Assembly (NCBI GenBank): GCA_041389885.1
Contig: JAWKRB010000030.1
Span: 1 to 64,000 of the forward strand
Source of the DNA: JAWKRB01 sp041389885
GTDB taxonomy: Bacteria; Myxococcota_A; Polyangia; Polyangiales; Ga0077539
Reading direction: 5' to 3'
DNA length: 64,000 nucleotides
This document shows, piece after piece, positions 7,803-16,218 of the stretch; positions within the stretch are counted from its first letter, which is position 1; every line of letters begins with the position of its first letter. The translations under genes were made by a program, and so were the position numbers. The notes beneath the pieces were generated by a model. That model was given only the letters and a program-made list of their open reading frames with translations. It made no database searches and had not been told where the DNA came from.

Positions 7803-9488
7803 ATGTCTCACGCCATGGACTCATTGGCCCTTCGTTCAATCCGGCGCACCGCGCTCGTCGCGCTGCTGAGCACCGGCTGCGGCTCGAGCGGCGCGACCAC
7901 CGACGCGCAGAGCGCCGCGGACGCGTCGGAGTCCCTCGACGCGCAGACCGCGCCCGACGCGCAGACCGCGCCCGACGCGCAGACCGCGCCCGATGTGCAG
8001 ACCGCGCCCGATGTGCAGACCGCGCCCGACGCGCAGACCGCGCCCGACGCGCAGACCGCGCCCGACGCGCAGGCCGCGCCCGACGCGCAGACCGCGCCCG
8101 ACGCGCAGACCGCGCCCGACGTGCAGACCGCGCCCGACGCGTCTGTCGCCACCGACGTGCCCGCGGTTCCCGACGTACCCGCTGCGACGGACGTCGCGCC
8201 CGTGACGGATGTCCCCCCCGCGGCGGATGTCATCGTCGACAGCGGCGTTGTCGACGCGCCGCCGCCCCCGCCCGCGCAGGCGCTCCTCGGCCTCGTGCGG
8301 GGCAACCTCGGGACGCAGTACCGCGTCGGATCCGGCGTGGTCACCCCTGGGGGGAGCGCGCAGTGGAACGGCTGCGACGCAGGCTTCGTGTTCGTCGGTC
8401 GCGACTTTCAACCCAACGGTTTCTGGCTCTGCTCCGCCAGCTCGCTCTGGGCGAGGCGCTTCTTCGTGGGCAACGTCGTCGGCGGCGTCAACGCCTTCTG
8501 GAGCCTCCAACGCGGCAACGTCACCGAGCGCGGCGCCGTCGCGCGCGACCAGTGCAACCCCGGCTCGACCCTCATCGGCCGCAGCGGGAGCACGAACGAC
8601 GGGTTCTGGGTCTGCATGGGCGACGAGACCCCCACTCCGTACGTGCGGAGCTGGGAGTTCAACGTCGACGACGACCTCTCCGGGTGGACGACGAACGGCA
8701 TGCGCGCGGTCACGATTCGTGGAGGGCGGATCACCTACGTCGACCCCGGGCCCGACCCCTACCTGGTCTCTGCAGACAACCTCGACCTCGACACGTCGAA
8801 CAAGCTGGTCTACGTGGGCCTGCGCAGCGGCCCCGCGAGCACCGACGCGCGCCTCTTCTTCGTCCCGTCGAGCCTCCCGGCAGGGGCCTTCAGCGAAGCG
8901 CGCTCGGTCCTCGCGAGGACCGTGCCCAACGACGCGGTGTCCCGACAGGTCGTGTTCGACATGAGCACCCACCCAGAGTGGCGCGGTTCGATCCGGCAGC
9001 TTCGCCTCGACCCCGGCACGATCCCCGGCACCTACGAGATCGACTACATCCGCGTGGTGTCGCCCAGGCCCCAGCAGTTCCCCGGCGCCTCGTGGACCTT
9101 TGACACCTCCAACGAGGGGTGGAGCGGGCGGGGCACGCTGTCGACCCTGCCCGGCCTCCTCCTGCACGCCATCAACATCAACGACGCGGGGATCACCAGC
9201 CCGCCCCTCTCCCAGTCTGCCCGTCAGACGAAGCTCCGGTTGCGCCTCCGCAACCAGATCCCCGAGACCAACGGCGAGGTGTTCTTCGAGACGAACACCG
9301 CGCCCGGATTCGCGCAAACGCGCTCCGTGCCCTTCGAGATGGTGCCCACAGACACGGGCCTTCGGGAGTACGTCGCGGACATGTCCACCCACCCGATGTA
9401 CGCCGGCACGATCACCCGGATCCGCATCGATTTCGGGACCACCTCCAGGGGCAGCGTCGAGATCGACTGGATCGGCTTCGACGACTGA
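7803..9488 (+). CDS. Large lipoprotein with hexapeptide-repeat stalk and two C-terminal beta-sandwich modules
   Basis: Predicted outer-surface lipoprotein, 561 aa, starting at ATG 7803 with GAGGAG upstream. The signal peptide ends in LLSTGC. A low-complexity stalk follows, built from 11 hexapeptides D-(A/V)-Q-(T/A)-A-P, and grades into looser D-V-P-A-(A/V) repeats up to about residue 160. Next come two short homologous modules (each with FVFVGRDFQPNGFWLC- or TLIGRSGSTNDGFWVC-like cores), and then two tandem domains of about 130 residues. The first tandem domain begins SWEFNVDDDLSGW and the second SWTFDTSNEGW; both contain DMSTHP and end in an EIDYI/EIDWI strand. The tandem domains resemble carbohydrate-binding jelly rolls, so glycan binding is a reasonable guess. 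Confidence 0.8.
   Translation: MSHAMDSLALRSIRRTALVALLSTGCGSSGATTDAQSAADASESLDAQTAPDAQTAPDAQTAPDVQTAPDVQTAPDAQTAPDAQTAPDAQAAPDAQTAPDAQTAPDVQTAPDASVATDVPAVPDVPAATDVAPVTDVPPAADVIVDSGVVDAPPPPPAQALLGLVRGNLGTQYRVGSGVVTPGGSAQWNGCDAGFVFVGRDFQPNGFWLCSASSLWARRFFVGNVVGGVNAFWSLQRGNVTERGAVARDQCNPGSTLIGRSGSTNDGFWVCMGDETPTPYVRSWEFNVDDDLSGWTTNGMRAVTIRGGRITYVDPGPDPYLVSADNLDLDTSNKLVYVGLRSGPASTDARLFFVPSSLPAGAFSEARSVLARTVPNDAVSRQVVFDMSTHPEWRGSIRQLRLDPGTIPGTYEIDYIRVVSPRPQQFPGASWTFDTSNEGWSGRGTLSTLPGLLLHAININDAGITSPPLSQSARQTKLRLRLRNQIPETNGEVFFETNTAPGFAQTRSVPFEMVPTDTGLREYVADMSTHPMYAGTITRIRIDFGTTSRGSVEIDWIGFDD
7938..8135 (+). repeat. 18-nt tandem repeat, 11 units, in the lipoprotein stalk
   Basis: Eleven consecutive 18-base units of the type GACGCGCAGACCGCGCCC. 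Variants change GCG to GTG (units 4, 5 and 11) and ACC to GCC (unit 8). Each unit encodes one D-A-Q-T-A-P hexapeptide. Because the unit length is a multiple of three, expansion or loss would lengthen or shorten the stalk without breaking the frame. Confidence 0.95.
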
Positions 9489-9515
9489 CCCCCTTCGGCG
9501 TGGCCCGCAGGCTCC

Positions 9516-10475
9516 CTACCGAGGCTCGGCCCGGTCGACGCGCGCGAGGTGCCGCGCGACGACCGGGCGCCAGCGGTCATCGGCAGGCGCCAGGGAGCTC
9601 CAGGCCTCCCAGGCGACGCGGGCCGAGGCGCGGTGACGGCGCGCGCGGTCGACCCCGGAGGGGTCTGCCTCGAAGCGACGCGCGAGGGCCTCGTGGGCCA
9701 TGGCCTCGTAGGTGTACCGGTCGTAGCTCGGCACGAAGAACACGCCCTCGCGGGTGAGCTCGTCGAAGATCGCGTCGGGGGCGCCCAGGCGCTGCGTCGA
9801 CGCGACCTCGAGCGCGCGGGCGGCGGCCTCGTCAGGGTCTTCACCCTGGCGGTCCTGCGCGATGGCGAGTCCCAGCCAGCCCAGGGCGTAGTCGGGGGCG
9901 TGGCGCACGCTCTCGCCGAAGGTCTCGACCGCGAGGCCCGTGTCGCCGAGGGCGAGGTAGGTGTCGGCGAGGTTCCCGAGCACGGTGCCGCGGGTGTGCT
10001 CAGGGAGCGGAAAGCGCAGCGCGAGGAGGTAGTCGTCGCGGGTCCCCGCGTGGTCTCCGAGGCGCGTGCGCACGAGGGCGCGGGTGAAGAGCAGGTCGGG
10101 CGCCTCGGGGCCTTCGGGCGCGAGGGCGAGGGCGAGGTCGGCGTCGCGACGGGCGTTCGCGTAGTCGCCGAGGCGCTCGCGCAGGGCGCTGGCGATCGAG
10201 CGCGTCGCGGTGTCATGCGGGCGCACCGCGAGGGCCCGGTCCGCCAGGCGGAGCGCCTGCAGGCGCAGCGCGTCCCGCTCGGCGCGGGTCGAGGCGGCGC
10301 CGAAGAGGTCGAGGAACCTCGCGGGCAGCGACGAGAGAAACTCCAGGTGCGCGGCGCGGGCGGCGTCGCGACTCGCGGCGCTCGCGCCGGGCCGCGCCGC
10401 GCGCTCGTAGAGGTCCTGCGCGGCGGCGGGGGGCGTCGCGACGAGGAGGCAGGCGGCGAGGGCGACCGCCCTCAC
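9516..10475 (-). CDS. Exported TPR-repeat protein
   Basis: Protein of 319 aa beginning at a GTG whose bases overlap the TGA of the DCC gene (GTGA), so the two are translationally coupled. A signal peptide is present (RAVALAACLLVATPPAAAQ). Helix pairs typical of tetratricopeptide repeats follow: ALRLADRALAVRPHD, ARRDADLALALAPEG, TRDDYLLALRFPLPE and GNLADTYLALGDTGLAVET. It is probably a periplasmic scaffold or interaction protein. The C-terminal 80 residues (VFFVPSYDRYTYEAMAHEAL) do not show the repeat pattern. No partner is identifiable beyond the DCC protein upstream. Confidence 0.78.
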   Translation of the reverse strand: MRAVALAACLLVATPPAAAQDLYERAARPGASAASRDAARAAHLEFLSSLPARFLDLFGAASTRAERDALRLQALRLADRALAVRPHDTATRSIASALRERLGDYANARRDADLALALAPEGPEAPDLLFTRALVRTRLGDHAGTRDDYLLALRFPLPEHTRGTVLGNLADTYLALGDTGLAVETFGESVRHAPDYALGWLGLAIAQDRQGEDPDEAAARALEVASTQRLGAPDAIFDELTREGVFFVPSYDRYTYEAMAHEALARRFEADPSGVDRARRHRASARVAWEAWSSLAPADDRWRPVVARHLARVDRAEPR

Positions 10476-10900
10476 GACAAGAAGCGCGCGCGGAGCGCGG
10501 GGGTGGGCACGCGGCACACCTCGCTGCGGCCGAACCAGCGGTAGCGGTTGCGCGCGATCCAGCGGTACACCGCGTCGCGCAGGGGCCGCGGCACGATCCA
10601 GAACACCACCGCCCAGCGCCAGGGGACGGGCAGGTGCCGGCTCACCCGCAGCACCGCGTCGCTGTGCGACCACACCCGCGGCCCCTCCACCAGCAGCACG
10701 CTCTCGGGGTCGCCCTCGGGCGGCGTGGCGTCGCGCGCGGCGAGGAGCGACCTCGCGGCGTCAGACTGCAGCGACGCGAAGGTGAGCCGCTGGTGCCGGT
10801 CGCGGTCGAGGAGAAAATTCACCGACGCGTTGCAGAGGTTGCACACGCCGTCAAAGAGCACCACCGGCCCGTCGTTCGCCTTCGCGTCGCTCGTCGTCAC
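10472..10900 (-). CDS. DCC family thiol-disulfide oxidoreductase (DUF393)
   Basis: Protein of 142 aa in the DCC family, named for the N-terminal Asp-x-x-Cys-x-x-Cys motif seen here as DGVCNLC at residues about 18-24. Other family features are ASLQSDAA, a WSHSDAVLRV stretch and the C-terminal YRWIARNRYRWFGR. Members are thioredoxin-like oxidoreductases. Length is normal. It is the first gene of a two-gene unit whose second member (TPR protein) starts within its stop codon. Confidence 0.9.
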   Translation of the reverse strand: MTTSDAKANDGPVVLFDGVCNLCNASVNFLLDRDRHQRLTFASLQSDAARSLLAARDATPPEGDPESVLLVEGPRVWSHSDAVLRVSRHLPVPWRWAVVFWIVPRPLRDAVYRWIARNRYRWFGRSEVCRVPTPALRARFLS

Positions 10901-10918
10901 GGCACCGAAGCTCCGCGA

Positions 10919-11332
10919 TCAGGACTTCGGGCGCAGCGGCGGCGGGCCGCTGGGCGAGAGCTCGATGGTGAGGCCCTTGTAGTCCGCGGGCGAGGCGCCG
11001 ATGGCGCGGGCCACGCGCACGATGAACTCCGACTCGTCGAGGTCGTGCACCTCGTCGCTCTCGGTGATCTCCGCGATCATCGAGAGGAGCTCCCTGCGGT
11101 GATCGGCGTCGAGCGCGCCGAGCCCCTTCGCCGCCGCGTCGAGGTCAAACGACTTCGCGTCGAAGGCGTCGAGGCGCGCCGAGAGCGCCGCGCTGAGGGC
11201 CGAGCCCGAGAGCTTCGCGAGGATCGAGCGGGCCGCGTCGGTCTCGGCGCTCACCGTCTCCGCGTCGGCGTGCGCGGCGGCCAGGAGGAGGTCTGCGATG
11301 TGTGCGAGCTGGTCTTCGGTCCACTGAGGCAT
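10919..11332 (-). CDS. TerB-like helical protein
   Basis: Acidic all-helical protein of 137 aa resembling the TerB/DjlA N-terminal superfamily. The indications are an early acidic D-A-E-T segment (AAHADAETVSAETDAAR), a central LDADHRRELLSMIAEITESDEVHDLDESEFIVRVA and a Pro-rich tail. In TerB-like folds the repeated D/E-x-x-x-x-E patterns form a metal-binding four-helix core. The canonical family is linked to tellurite resistance and stress, but no other ter gene is nearby, so only the fold is proposed. It precedes the DCC gene by 18 bases on the same strand. A second TerB-like gene lies at 56090. Confidence 0.6.
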   Translation of the reverse strand: MPQWTEDQLAHIADLLLAAAHADAETVSAETDAARSILAKLSGSALSAALSARLDAFDAKSFDLDAAAKGLGALDADHRRELLSMIAEITESDEVHDLDESEFIVRVARAIGASPADYKGLTIELSPSGPPPLRPKS

Positions 11333-11398
11333 CGGCGCGCTCCGGGGTGCGGGGTGGGGTCGTCGGGCGCGGAGTGTACCCGCGCCCGCGGCGCAGCG

Positions 11399-12214
11399 TC
11401 ACGGCCCCGCGCGCAGCGACATCCTGCGCTGAAAATCGCGCCAGCCGGGAGGGGTCTGCGCCTCGGCGCGGCGCAGCAGCGGCGCCGCCTCAGCCCCTCG
11501 TCCCGCGAGGAGCAGCGCGACCCCGGCGGCGTTGATCTGCTCGGCGAAGGCCGGGTCCTGTCGGTCGGCGCCGAGGGGCTCCGCCAGCGATGGGCTCAGC
11601 GACAGCCCCATCTCGCGCACGATCGCCCGCGCGCCCGCCTCATCGCCGCCGCGGGCGAAGACCATCGCGAGGAGCGCCGTGGCCCGAGGCGGCAGCGGCC
11701 CCACCACCCGCAGCGCGTCGAGCAGCGCCCGCGCCGACGCCAGGCCCTCGGGGCCCCGCGCCAGCGACCACCGCGCGACGGTGAGGGTCAGCGCCGCCGA
11801 CCAGGGCGACCGCGGGAGCCGCGGGAGCGCCTGCATCGCGAGCGCCACCGCGCGCTCGAACTGGCTCCGGCGCGCGTCGATCCACGCCGCCGTGAGCAGC
11901 GCGTCGGGGTCTTCGAGCGCGCCGCCCGCGCGGGCGTGCTCGAGGGCCGCGGCGGCGTCTTCGACCCGCGCGACCAGGCGGAGCAGCACCGCCCGCTCGG
12001 CCCAGCGCGGCGCGTCGCCAGGCCCGGCGGCCTCGAGGGCCTCGAGGGCCGCCAGGGGGCGCACGGGCGACGGCGCGATCCACGCCGGGAGGTCGCCCCA
12101 GCGAAACCCCGCGAGGAGGTCCCGCGCCGCGCTCGGGCGCGCCTCGGGCCAGTCGGCGGAGGCGGCGCGGGGCGCGAGGGAGAGGGCGAGCACGGCGAGG
12201 GCGACGCGGCGCAT
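11399..12214 (-). CDS. Exported TPR-like hypothetical protein
   Basis: Protein of 271 aa beginning MRRVALAVLALSLAPRAASA, a clear signal peptide. The mature part is Ala/Leu/Arg-rich helical-repeat sequence with TPR-like pairs such as AERAVLLRLVARVEDAAAALEHARAGG, ARRSQFERAVALAMQAL and AAGVALLLAGRGAEAAPLLRRAE. It is probably a periplasmic adaptor. The ATG at 12214 is chosen because longer frames would place the signal peptide internally. It diverges from dnaX (80-base gap), so the two promoters share that short interval. Confidence 0.68.
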   Translation of the reverse strand: MRRVALAVLALSLAPRAASADWPEARPSAARDLLAGFRWGDLPAWIAPSPVRPLAALEALEAAGPGDAPRWAERAVLLRLVARVEDAAAALEHARAGGALEDPDALLTAAWIDARRSQFERAVALAMQALPRLPRSPWSAALTLTVARWSLARGPEGLASARALLDALRVVGPLPPRATALLAMVFARGGDEAGARAIVREMGLSLSPSLAEPLGADRQDPAFAEQINAAGVALLLAGRGAEAAPLLRRAEAQTPPGWRDFQRRMSLRAGP

Positions 12215-12294
12215 GGAACCCGAGGGTAGCACCCGCGCCGCTTCGTCGATCAGTGGACATCCCGCGCGCCGCGGGTGCATGACCCGAGACCCTG

Positions 12295-14193
12295 ATGAGC
12301 TACCTCGTGCTCGCTCGCAAATGGCGCCCGCGCAACTTCGCCGACCTCGTCGGTCAGGAGCACGTGGTGCAGACGCTCCGAAACGCGATCACCCAGGGCC
12401 GTATCGCCCACGCGTTTCTCTTCACCGGCGCCCGCGGCGTGGGCAAGACCACCATCGCGCGGATCATGGCCAAGGCGCTCAACTGCCTCGGCCGCGACGG
12501 CGCGTCGACCGAGCCGTGCCTGCAGTGCGCGGCCTGCGAAGAGATCGCCTCGGGGCGCGACCCCGACGTCGCCGAGATCGACGGCGCGTCGAACAACTCC
12601 GTCGACGACGTGCGCCGGCTGCAGGAGTCGCTCCCGTACCGACCCTCGCGCGACCGCTTCAAGATCGTGATCATCGACGAGGTCCACATGCTCTCGGGGG
12701 GCGCGTTCAACGCCCTGCTCAAGACCCTCGAGGAGCCCCCGCCGCACGTGAAGTTCATCTTCGCGACGACCGAGGCGCACAAGGTCCCGATCACCATCCT
12801 CTCGCGGTGTCAGCGCTACGACTTTCGGCTGATCGCGACGGGGCAGATCCGCGAGCGGGTCTCGCACGTGCTCACCGCGGAGGGCCTCGCCTTCGACGAC
12901 GCCGCCGTCGCCCTGGTGGCGCGCGAGGCCGCGGGCTCGATGCGCGACGCGCTCTCGCTCCTCGATCAGGTCATCGCGGGGGTGCAGGGTGAGATCACGG
13001 GCGCCGCCGCGGCGCGGCTCCTCGGCGTGGCCGACCACAAGGTGCTCTACGACCTCGCGAGGATGATCCTCGAGGGCGACGCGCCGGGCGCGCTCGGGGT
13101 GATCGCGCTCATCGCGCGGGAGGGCTACGACCTGCCCAACGTCGCCCGCGCCGTGCACGGGGTGCTCCGCGACCTGGTCATCGCGCGGGTGGTGCCCGAG
13201 CCCGGTGAGCTCCTCGACGTCGCCGACGAGGAGCGCGCCGAGCTCGCCTCCATCGCCGGACGCGCCGAGGCCCCCGACCTCGAGCGCCTCTTCGTCGCGT
13301 GGGCGAAGGTCAGCGACGAGGTCGCGCGCTCCCGCGAGGCCCGCTGGACCCTGGAGATGGCCGTGGTGCGCCTCGCGCATCGACCCGCGCTCCTGGGCAC
13401 CGACGACCTCCTCGCGCGGCTGCGCGAGCTCGAGCAGCGCGTGTCGTCGGGCGGTCCTCCGCCCTCGGGGGGAGACCCTCCGCGGGGAGGGGGTCGCCCG
13501 CCCGCGCCCCCGGCTCCGCCCGCGCGTCCTTCGGGCGGGGCGCTCTCGCCGCCGAGCGCGGCTCCCGCCACGGCGGGGCGCTTCAGCGCGCCCACCCGAC
13601 GCGACGACGTGCCTCGGGCGGAGTCGACGGTGAGCCCCCTGCGCGCGCAGGGCAGCGCCGCGGTGGCGCCCCGCGTCGAGCCCTTCACCGACCGCCTGCG
13701 CACCCGCCCCGCGCAGGCCGTCCCCGAGGTGGCCCCCGCGCCGGTCGCGCCCGCGCCGCAGCTCGAGCCCACCGTCGACACCTCGGGCAGCGACGCCGCC
13801 ATGGCCGTGTGGACCGCCCTGGTCGCCTCCATGGACGGACCCCTGGTGCCCGTGCTCAAGGGCGCGGTGCCCCTGGAGGTGAGCGGCGCGACCGTGCGTC
13901 TCGCCGTCGACCAGCGCGACAGCTTCTTTCGCCGCAAGCTGGCGACGCCCGAGTCGCAGGCGGCCATCGCCGAGGGCGCCGCGCGCTACTTCGGCGCGCG
14001 CCCGACGGTGGAGCTCGTGCAGGGCGTGCTCCCCGACACCGCGCCCACCCTCGCGCGGGCCGAAGAGGGCGCGCGGGTCGAGGCCCGCCGCCAGCGCGAG
14101 GCCGTCGCCCGCGCGAACCCGAACGTCGCGCTGGTGTGCGAGGTGCTCGGCGGCGACGTGCTCAAGGTGCGCTTCGACGACGACCCGGTGTGA
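12295..14193 (+). CDS. dnaX: DNA polymerase III subunit gamma/tau
   Basis: Clamp-loader ATPase subunit, 632 aa. The AAA+ module has Walker A GARGVGKTT (45-53, K51), a zinc site formed by C64, C75, C78 and C81, Walker B IIDEVHML, sensor 1 with the SRC motif (ILSRCQRYDF) and the sensor 2 region SMRDALSLLDQ. After residue about 375 a long Pro/Ala/Arg linker leads to a C-terminal domain (about 490-630) that in tau contacts the polymerase. No A-rich slippery run for programmed frameshifting to a short gamma form is visible, so only full-length tau may be made. The start is ATG MSYLVLARKWRP, the normal N-terminus of the family. No neighbouring recR or ybaB was seen. Confidence 0.97.
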   Translation: MSYLVLARKWRPRNFADLVGQEHVVQTLRNAITQGRIAHAFLFTGARGVGKTTIARIMAKALNCLGRDGASTEPCLQCAACEEIASGRDPDVAEIDGASNNSVDDVRRLQESLPYRPSRDRFKIVIIDEVHMLSGGAFNALLKTLEEPPPHVKFIFATTEAHKVPITILSRCQRYDFRLIATGQIRERVSHVLTAEGLAFDDAAVALVAREAAGSMRDALSLLDQVIAGVQGEITGAAAARLLGVADHKVLYDLARMILEGDAPGALGVIALIAREGYDLPNVARAVHGVLRDLVIARVVPEPGELLDVADEERAELASIAGRAEAPDLERLFVAWAKVSDEVARSREARWTLEMAVVRLAHRPALLGTDDLLARLRELEQRVSSGGPPPSGGDPPRGGGRPPAPPAPPARPSGGALSPPSAAPATAGRFSAPTRRDDVPRAESTVSPLRAQGSAAVAPRVEPFTDRLRTRPAQAVPEVAPAPVAPAPQLEPTVDTSGSDAAMAVWTALVASMDGPLVPVLKGAVPLEVSGATVRLAVDQRDSFFRRKLATPESQAAIAEGAARYFGARPTVELVQGVLPDTAPTLARAEEGARVEARRQREAVARANPNVALVCEVLGGDVLKVRFDDDPV

Positions 14194-14718
14194 TCAACGC
14201 GCGCCTGGGCGCAGCGCGGGGCTGAGCACGCCGTCGGCCTCCAGGGCGTCGGGGGTGCCGTGGCAGCTGTTGCAGCCCAGCCCGTCGCCGGTGTCATAGA
14301 GCCCGCCCACGAGGCTCGGCGCGGTGCCCCGCGACACGATCACCGGCACGCCCTCGCGGCTGAGCCGGAGCACGAAGAACTCCCACCCCCGCGCGCCCGC
14401 GGCGTTGAAGTCGTCACGGCGCTTCGCCATGCCGAACAGCACCCACTGCGTCGGGTCGGGCTCGGCCTGCACGACCTTCACCAGCATCGCGCCGACGGGG
14501 TAGCGCTCCCCCGCCGCGGGCGGAGGGCGGTTGGCGTGCACCCAGCGCGGACCCGGCGGGTGCCCCGCGAGGGTGAGGGAGCCGAGGTCGGTGCGGGGCC
14601 ACGAGGCGTAGCCGGCGAAGTCGCGGTCGAGGGCGATGAACGCGTCGCCGCGGGGCGCGTCTGCGGGCGCGTCGGCGCACCCGAGGAGCAGCAGAACGAT
14701 CGCGGCGTGGCCTCGCAT
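14194..14718 (-). CDS. Cytochrome P460-like haem lipoprotein
   Basis: Lipoprotein of 174 aa (signal MRGHAAIVLLLLGC, acyl Cys 14). The body fits the cytochrome P460 family: an early DFAGYASWPRTD, a central VGAMLVKVVQAEPDP (in P460 proteins G-A-x-x-V-K), WEFFVLRLSREG, and a C-terminal c-type haem attachment site CNSCH (C149, C152, H153). Known P460 cytochromes oxidise hydroxylamine or NO-type substrates, or act as electron carriers; which applies here is not evident. It lies directly after dnaX on the opposite strand (stops abut) and three bases downstream of the phosphoesterase gene, so it probably shares its transcript. Confidence 0.75.
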   Translation of the reverse strand: MRGHAAIVLLLLGCADAPADAPRGDAFIALDRDFAGYASWPRTDLGSLTLAGHPPGPRWVHANRPPPAAGERYPVGAMLVKVVQAEPDPTQWVLFGMAKRRDDFNAAGARGWEFFVLRLSREGVPVIVSRGTAPSLVGGLYDTGDGLGCNSCHGTPDALEADGVLSPALRPGAR

Positions 14719-14721
14719 CTC

Positions 14722-16215
14722 TCAGATTCTACTGGGAAATTCTGCGTTGCACCGCGCCCGGAGCTCGGCGGGCACGCCGCTCCCCGGCGGCAGCGTCGGG
14801 GGCGTCATGAAGGGCGGGTTGGCGAAGTCGAACATCTCCATGGGCGGCGCGGCGTTGGCGTCGCGGCCGGTCATCGCCGGGAGCCCGAAGCGCGCCTCGA
14901 TGAAGCGGGTGACGGAGGCGTGATCGTGCACCCGATGCGAGACGAAGCCCCGCCGCGCGTAGGGCGACACGACGATGAAGGGCACGCGCACGCCGAGGCG
15001 CTCGAAGCTCCCCGGCACGGGCTCTCCGCGCACGCTCACCGGGGGGTAGGCGTCGGGGGCGCAGGCGGTGGGGGGCGGCACGTGGTCGGCGAAGCCGCCG
15101 TGCTCGTCGTACATGAAGAAGAGCGCGGTGCGCGGCCACGCGGGGGAGCGCATGACGGCCCTCACGATGCCCTCGACGAAGGCCTCGCCGGCCTGCGGCG
15201 TGGCGGGCGGGTGCTCGTCGACGCGCTCGCCGCCGTTGCCGATGTAGCTGGGCTCGATGAAGGCGACGGGCGGCAGGTCGCCGCTCTCGAGGTCGCGGGT
15301 GAGGTCGCTGAGGTCGCGAAAGTGCGTACGCGTCTCGAGGCGCGTGAGGCCGTAGTACGGGAAGAACGCCACCATGCGCCCGCCCCCCGCGTAGTTGCGC
15401 CAGGGCACCTGCGCGGCGTCGAGGCGGCGAAAGAGGTTGTCGACGGGGTTAGCGCGGGTGTCTTGCGCGACGAGGCCGTTCACCGTGAGCCCGAAGCTCG
15501 TGGCCGCCATGAGGTAGAGCCGGTTGGGCCAGGTGGGGCCGAGCACCGAGCTGAAGTACCGGTCGCCCATCGCGAAGGTGCGCGCGAGGGCGTAGTAGAA
15601 GGGCAGGTCGGTCTGGTCGAGGTAGGCCATGGCGCGGGCGCCGTCGGGCTCGTTGGTGAGCACGAAGCCGTCCATGGCGCCGTTGTTCCACTGCCTGAAG
15701 GTGTTGGCCCAGCTGTGGGTGGGGTCTTCGACGCAGAAGTGCGTGTCGTGGTGAAAGGGCACCACGCCGCCGTCGGGGCCGGGGTTCGACCACCCCTCGG
15801 GGGGGGCCTCGACGTCGCCGTGCCCCGCCGCCCGCAGCTGGCCGAAATAGTGGTCGAAGGAGCGGTTCTCCTGCATCAGCACCAGCACGTGGTCGATGGG
15901 GATCTGCTCCCCCACGGGCACGTCGCGCCCGAGGGTCTCTGCCGGCCAGGCGCCCGCGCGAAACGAGCACGCCCGCCGCTGGGCCTCGAGGGCGCTGTCG
16001 TCTTGCGTGCGCTCGATGGGGGGCGGGCGCAGCGCGGGGACGTCGGCGGCGACGTCGGGCGCGACGTCCTCCCCGACGTCGCCGGGCGGCGCGTCGATCG
16101 CGACGTCGGCGCCCGCGTCGGTCGGCGGCGGGCTCGCCTCGCAGGCGACGAGGGTGGACACACAGAGGATCCAGCGCGCGAGAGCGTCTCGGTTCACGCG
16201 CCGAGACTGCCACAA
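14722..16215 (-). CDS. Phospholipase C-type phosphoesterase lipoprotein
   Basis: Protein of up to 497 aa in the phosphoesterase family of bacterial phospholipase C and acid phosphatases. A signal peptide ends in a lipobox (STLVAC), followed by a D/A/P-rich linker of about 45 residues. The enzyme domain opens with the diagnostic HVLVLMQENRSFDHYFG and later has GPTWPNRLYL, VAFIEPSYIGN and FFMYDEHGGFADHVPPP, which supply the metal ligands. It should act outside the cytoplasm on phosphodiester or phosphomonoester substrates. The start is uncertain: TTG 16215 has GGAG nine bases upstream, while GTG 16197 gives a shorter signal peptide. It is three bases downstream of the histidine kinase. Confidence 0.87.
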   Translation of the reverse strand: MWQSRRVNRDALARWILCVSTLVACEASPPPTDAGADVAIDAPPGDVGEDVAPDVAADVPALRPPPIERTQDDSALEAQRRACSFRAGAWPAETLGRDVPVGEQIPIDHVLVLMQENRSFDHYFGQLRAAGHGDVEAPPEGWSNPGPDGGVVPFHHDTHFCVEDPTHSWANTFRQWNNGAMDGFVLTNEPDGARAMAYLDQTDLPFYYALARTFAMGDRYFSSVLGPTWPNRLYLMAATSFGLTVNGLVAQDTRANPVDNLFRRLDAAQVPWRNYAGGGRMVAFFPYYGLTRLETRTHFRDLSDLTRDLESGDLPPVAFIEPSYIGNGGERVDEHPPATPQAGEAFVEGIVRAVMRSPAWPRTALFFMYDEHGGFADHVPPPTACAPDAYPPVSVRGEPVPGSFERLGVRVPFIVVSPYARRGFVSHRVHDHASVTRFIEARFGLPAMTGRDANAAPPMEMFDFANPPFMTPPTLPPGSGVPAELRARCNAEFPSRI

Positions 16216-16218
16216 GCG

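Noticed and set aside
10634..12229. 531-codon open frame on the plus strand
   Set aside because: It overlaps the DCC, TerB-like and TPR-like genes, is Arg-dominated and has no recognisable domain.
12295..14193. Programmed frameshift in dnaX to make gamma
   Set aside because: No A-rich slippery heptamer or obvious downstream stem was found; only the full-length product is annotated.
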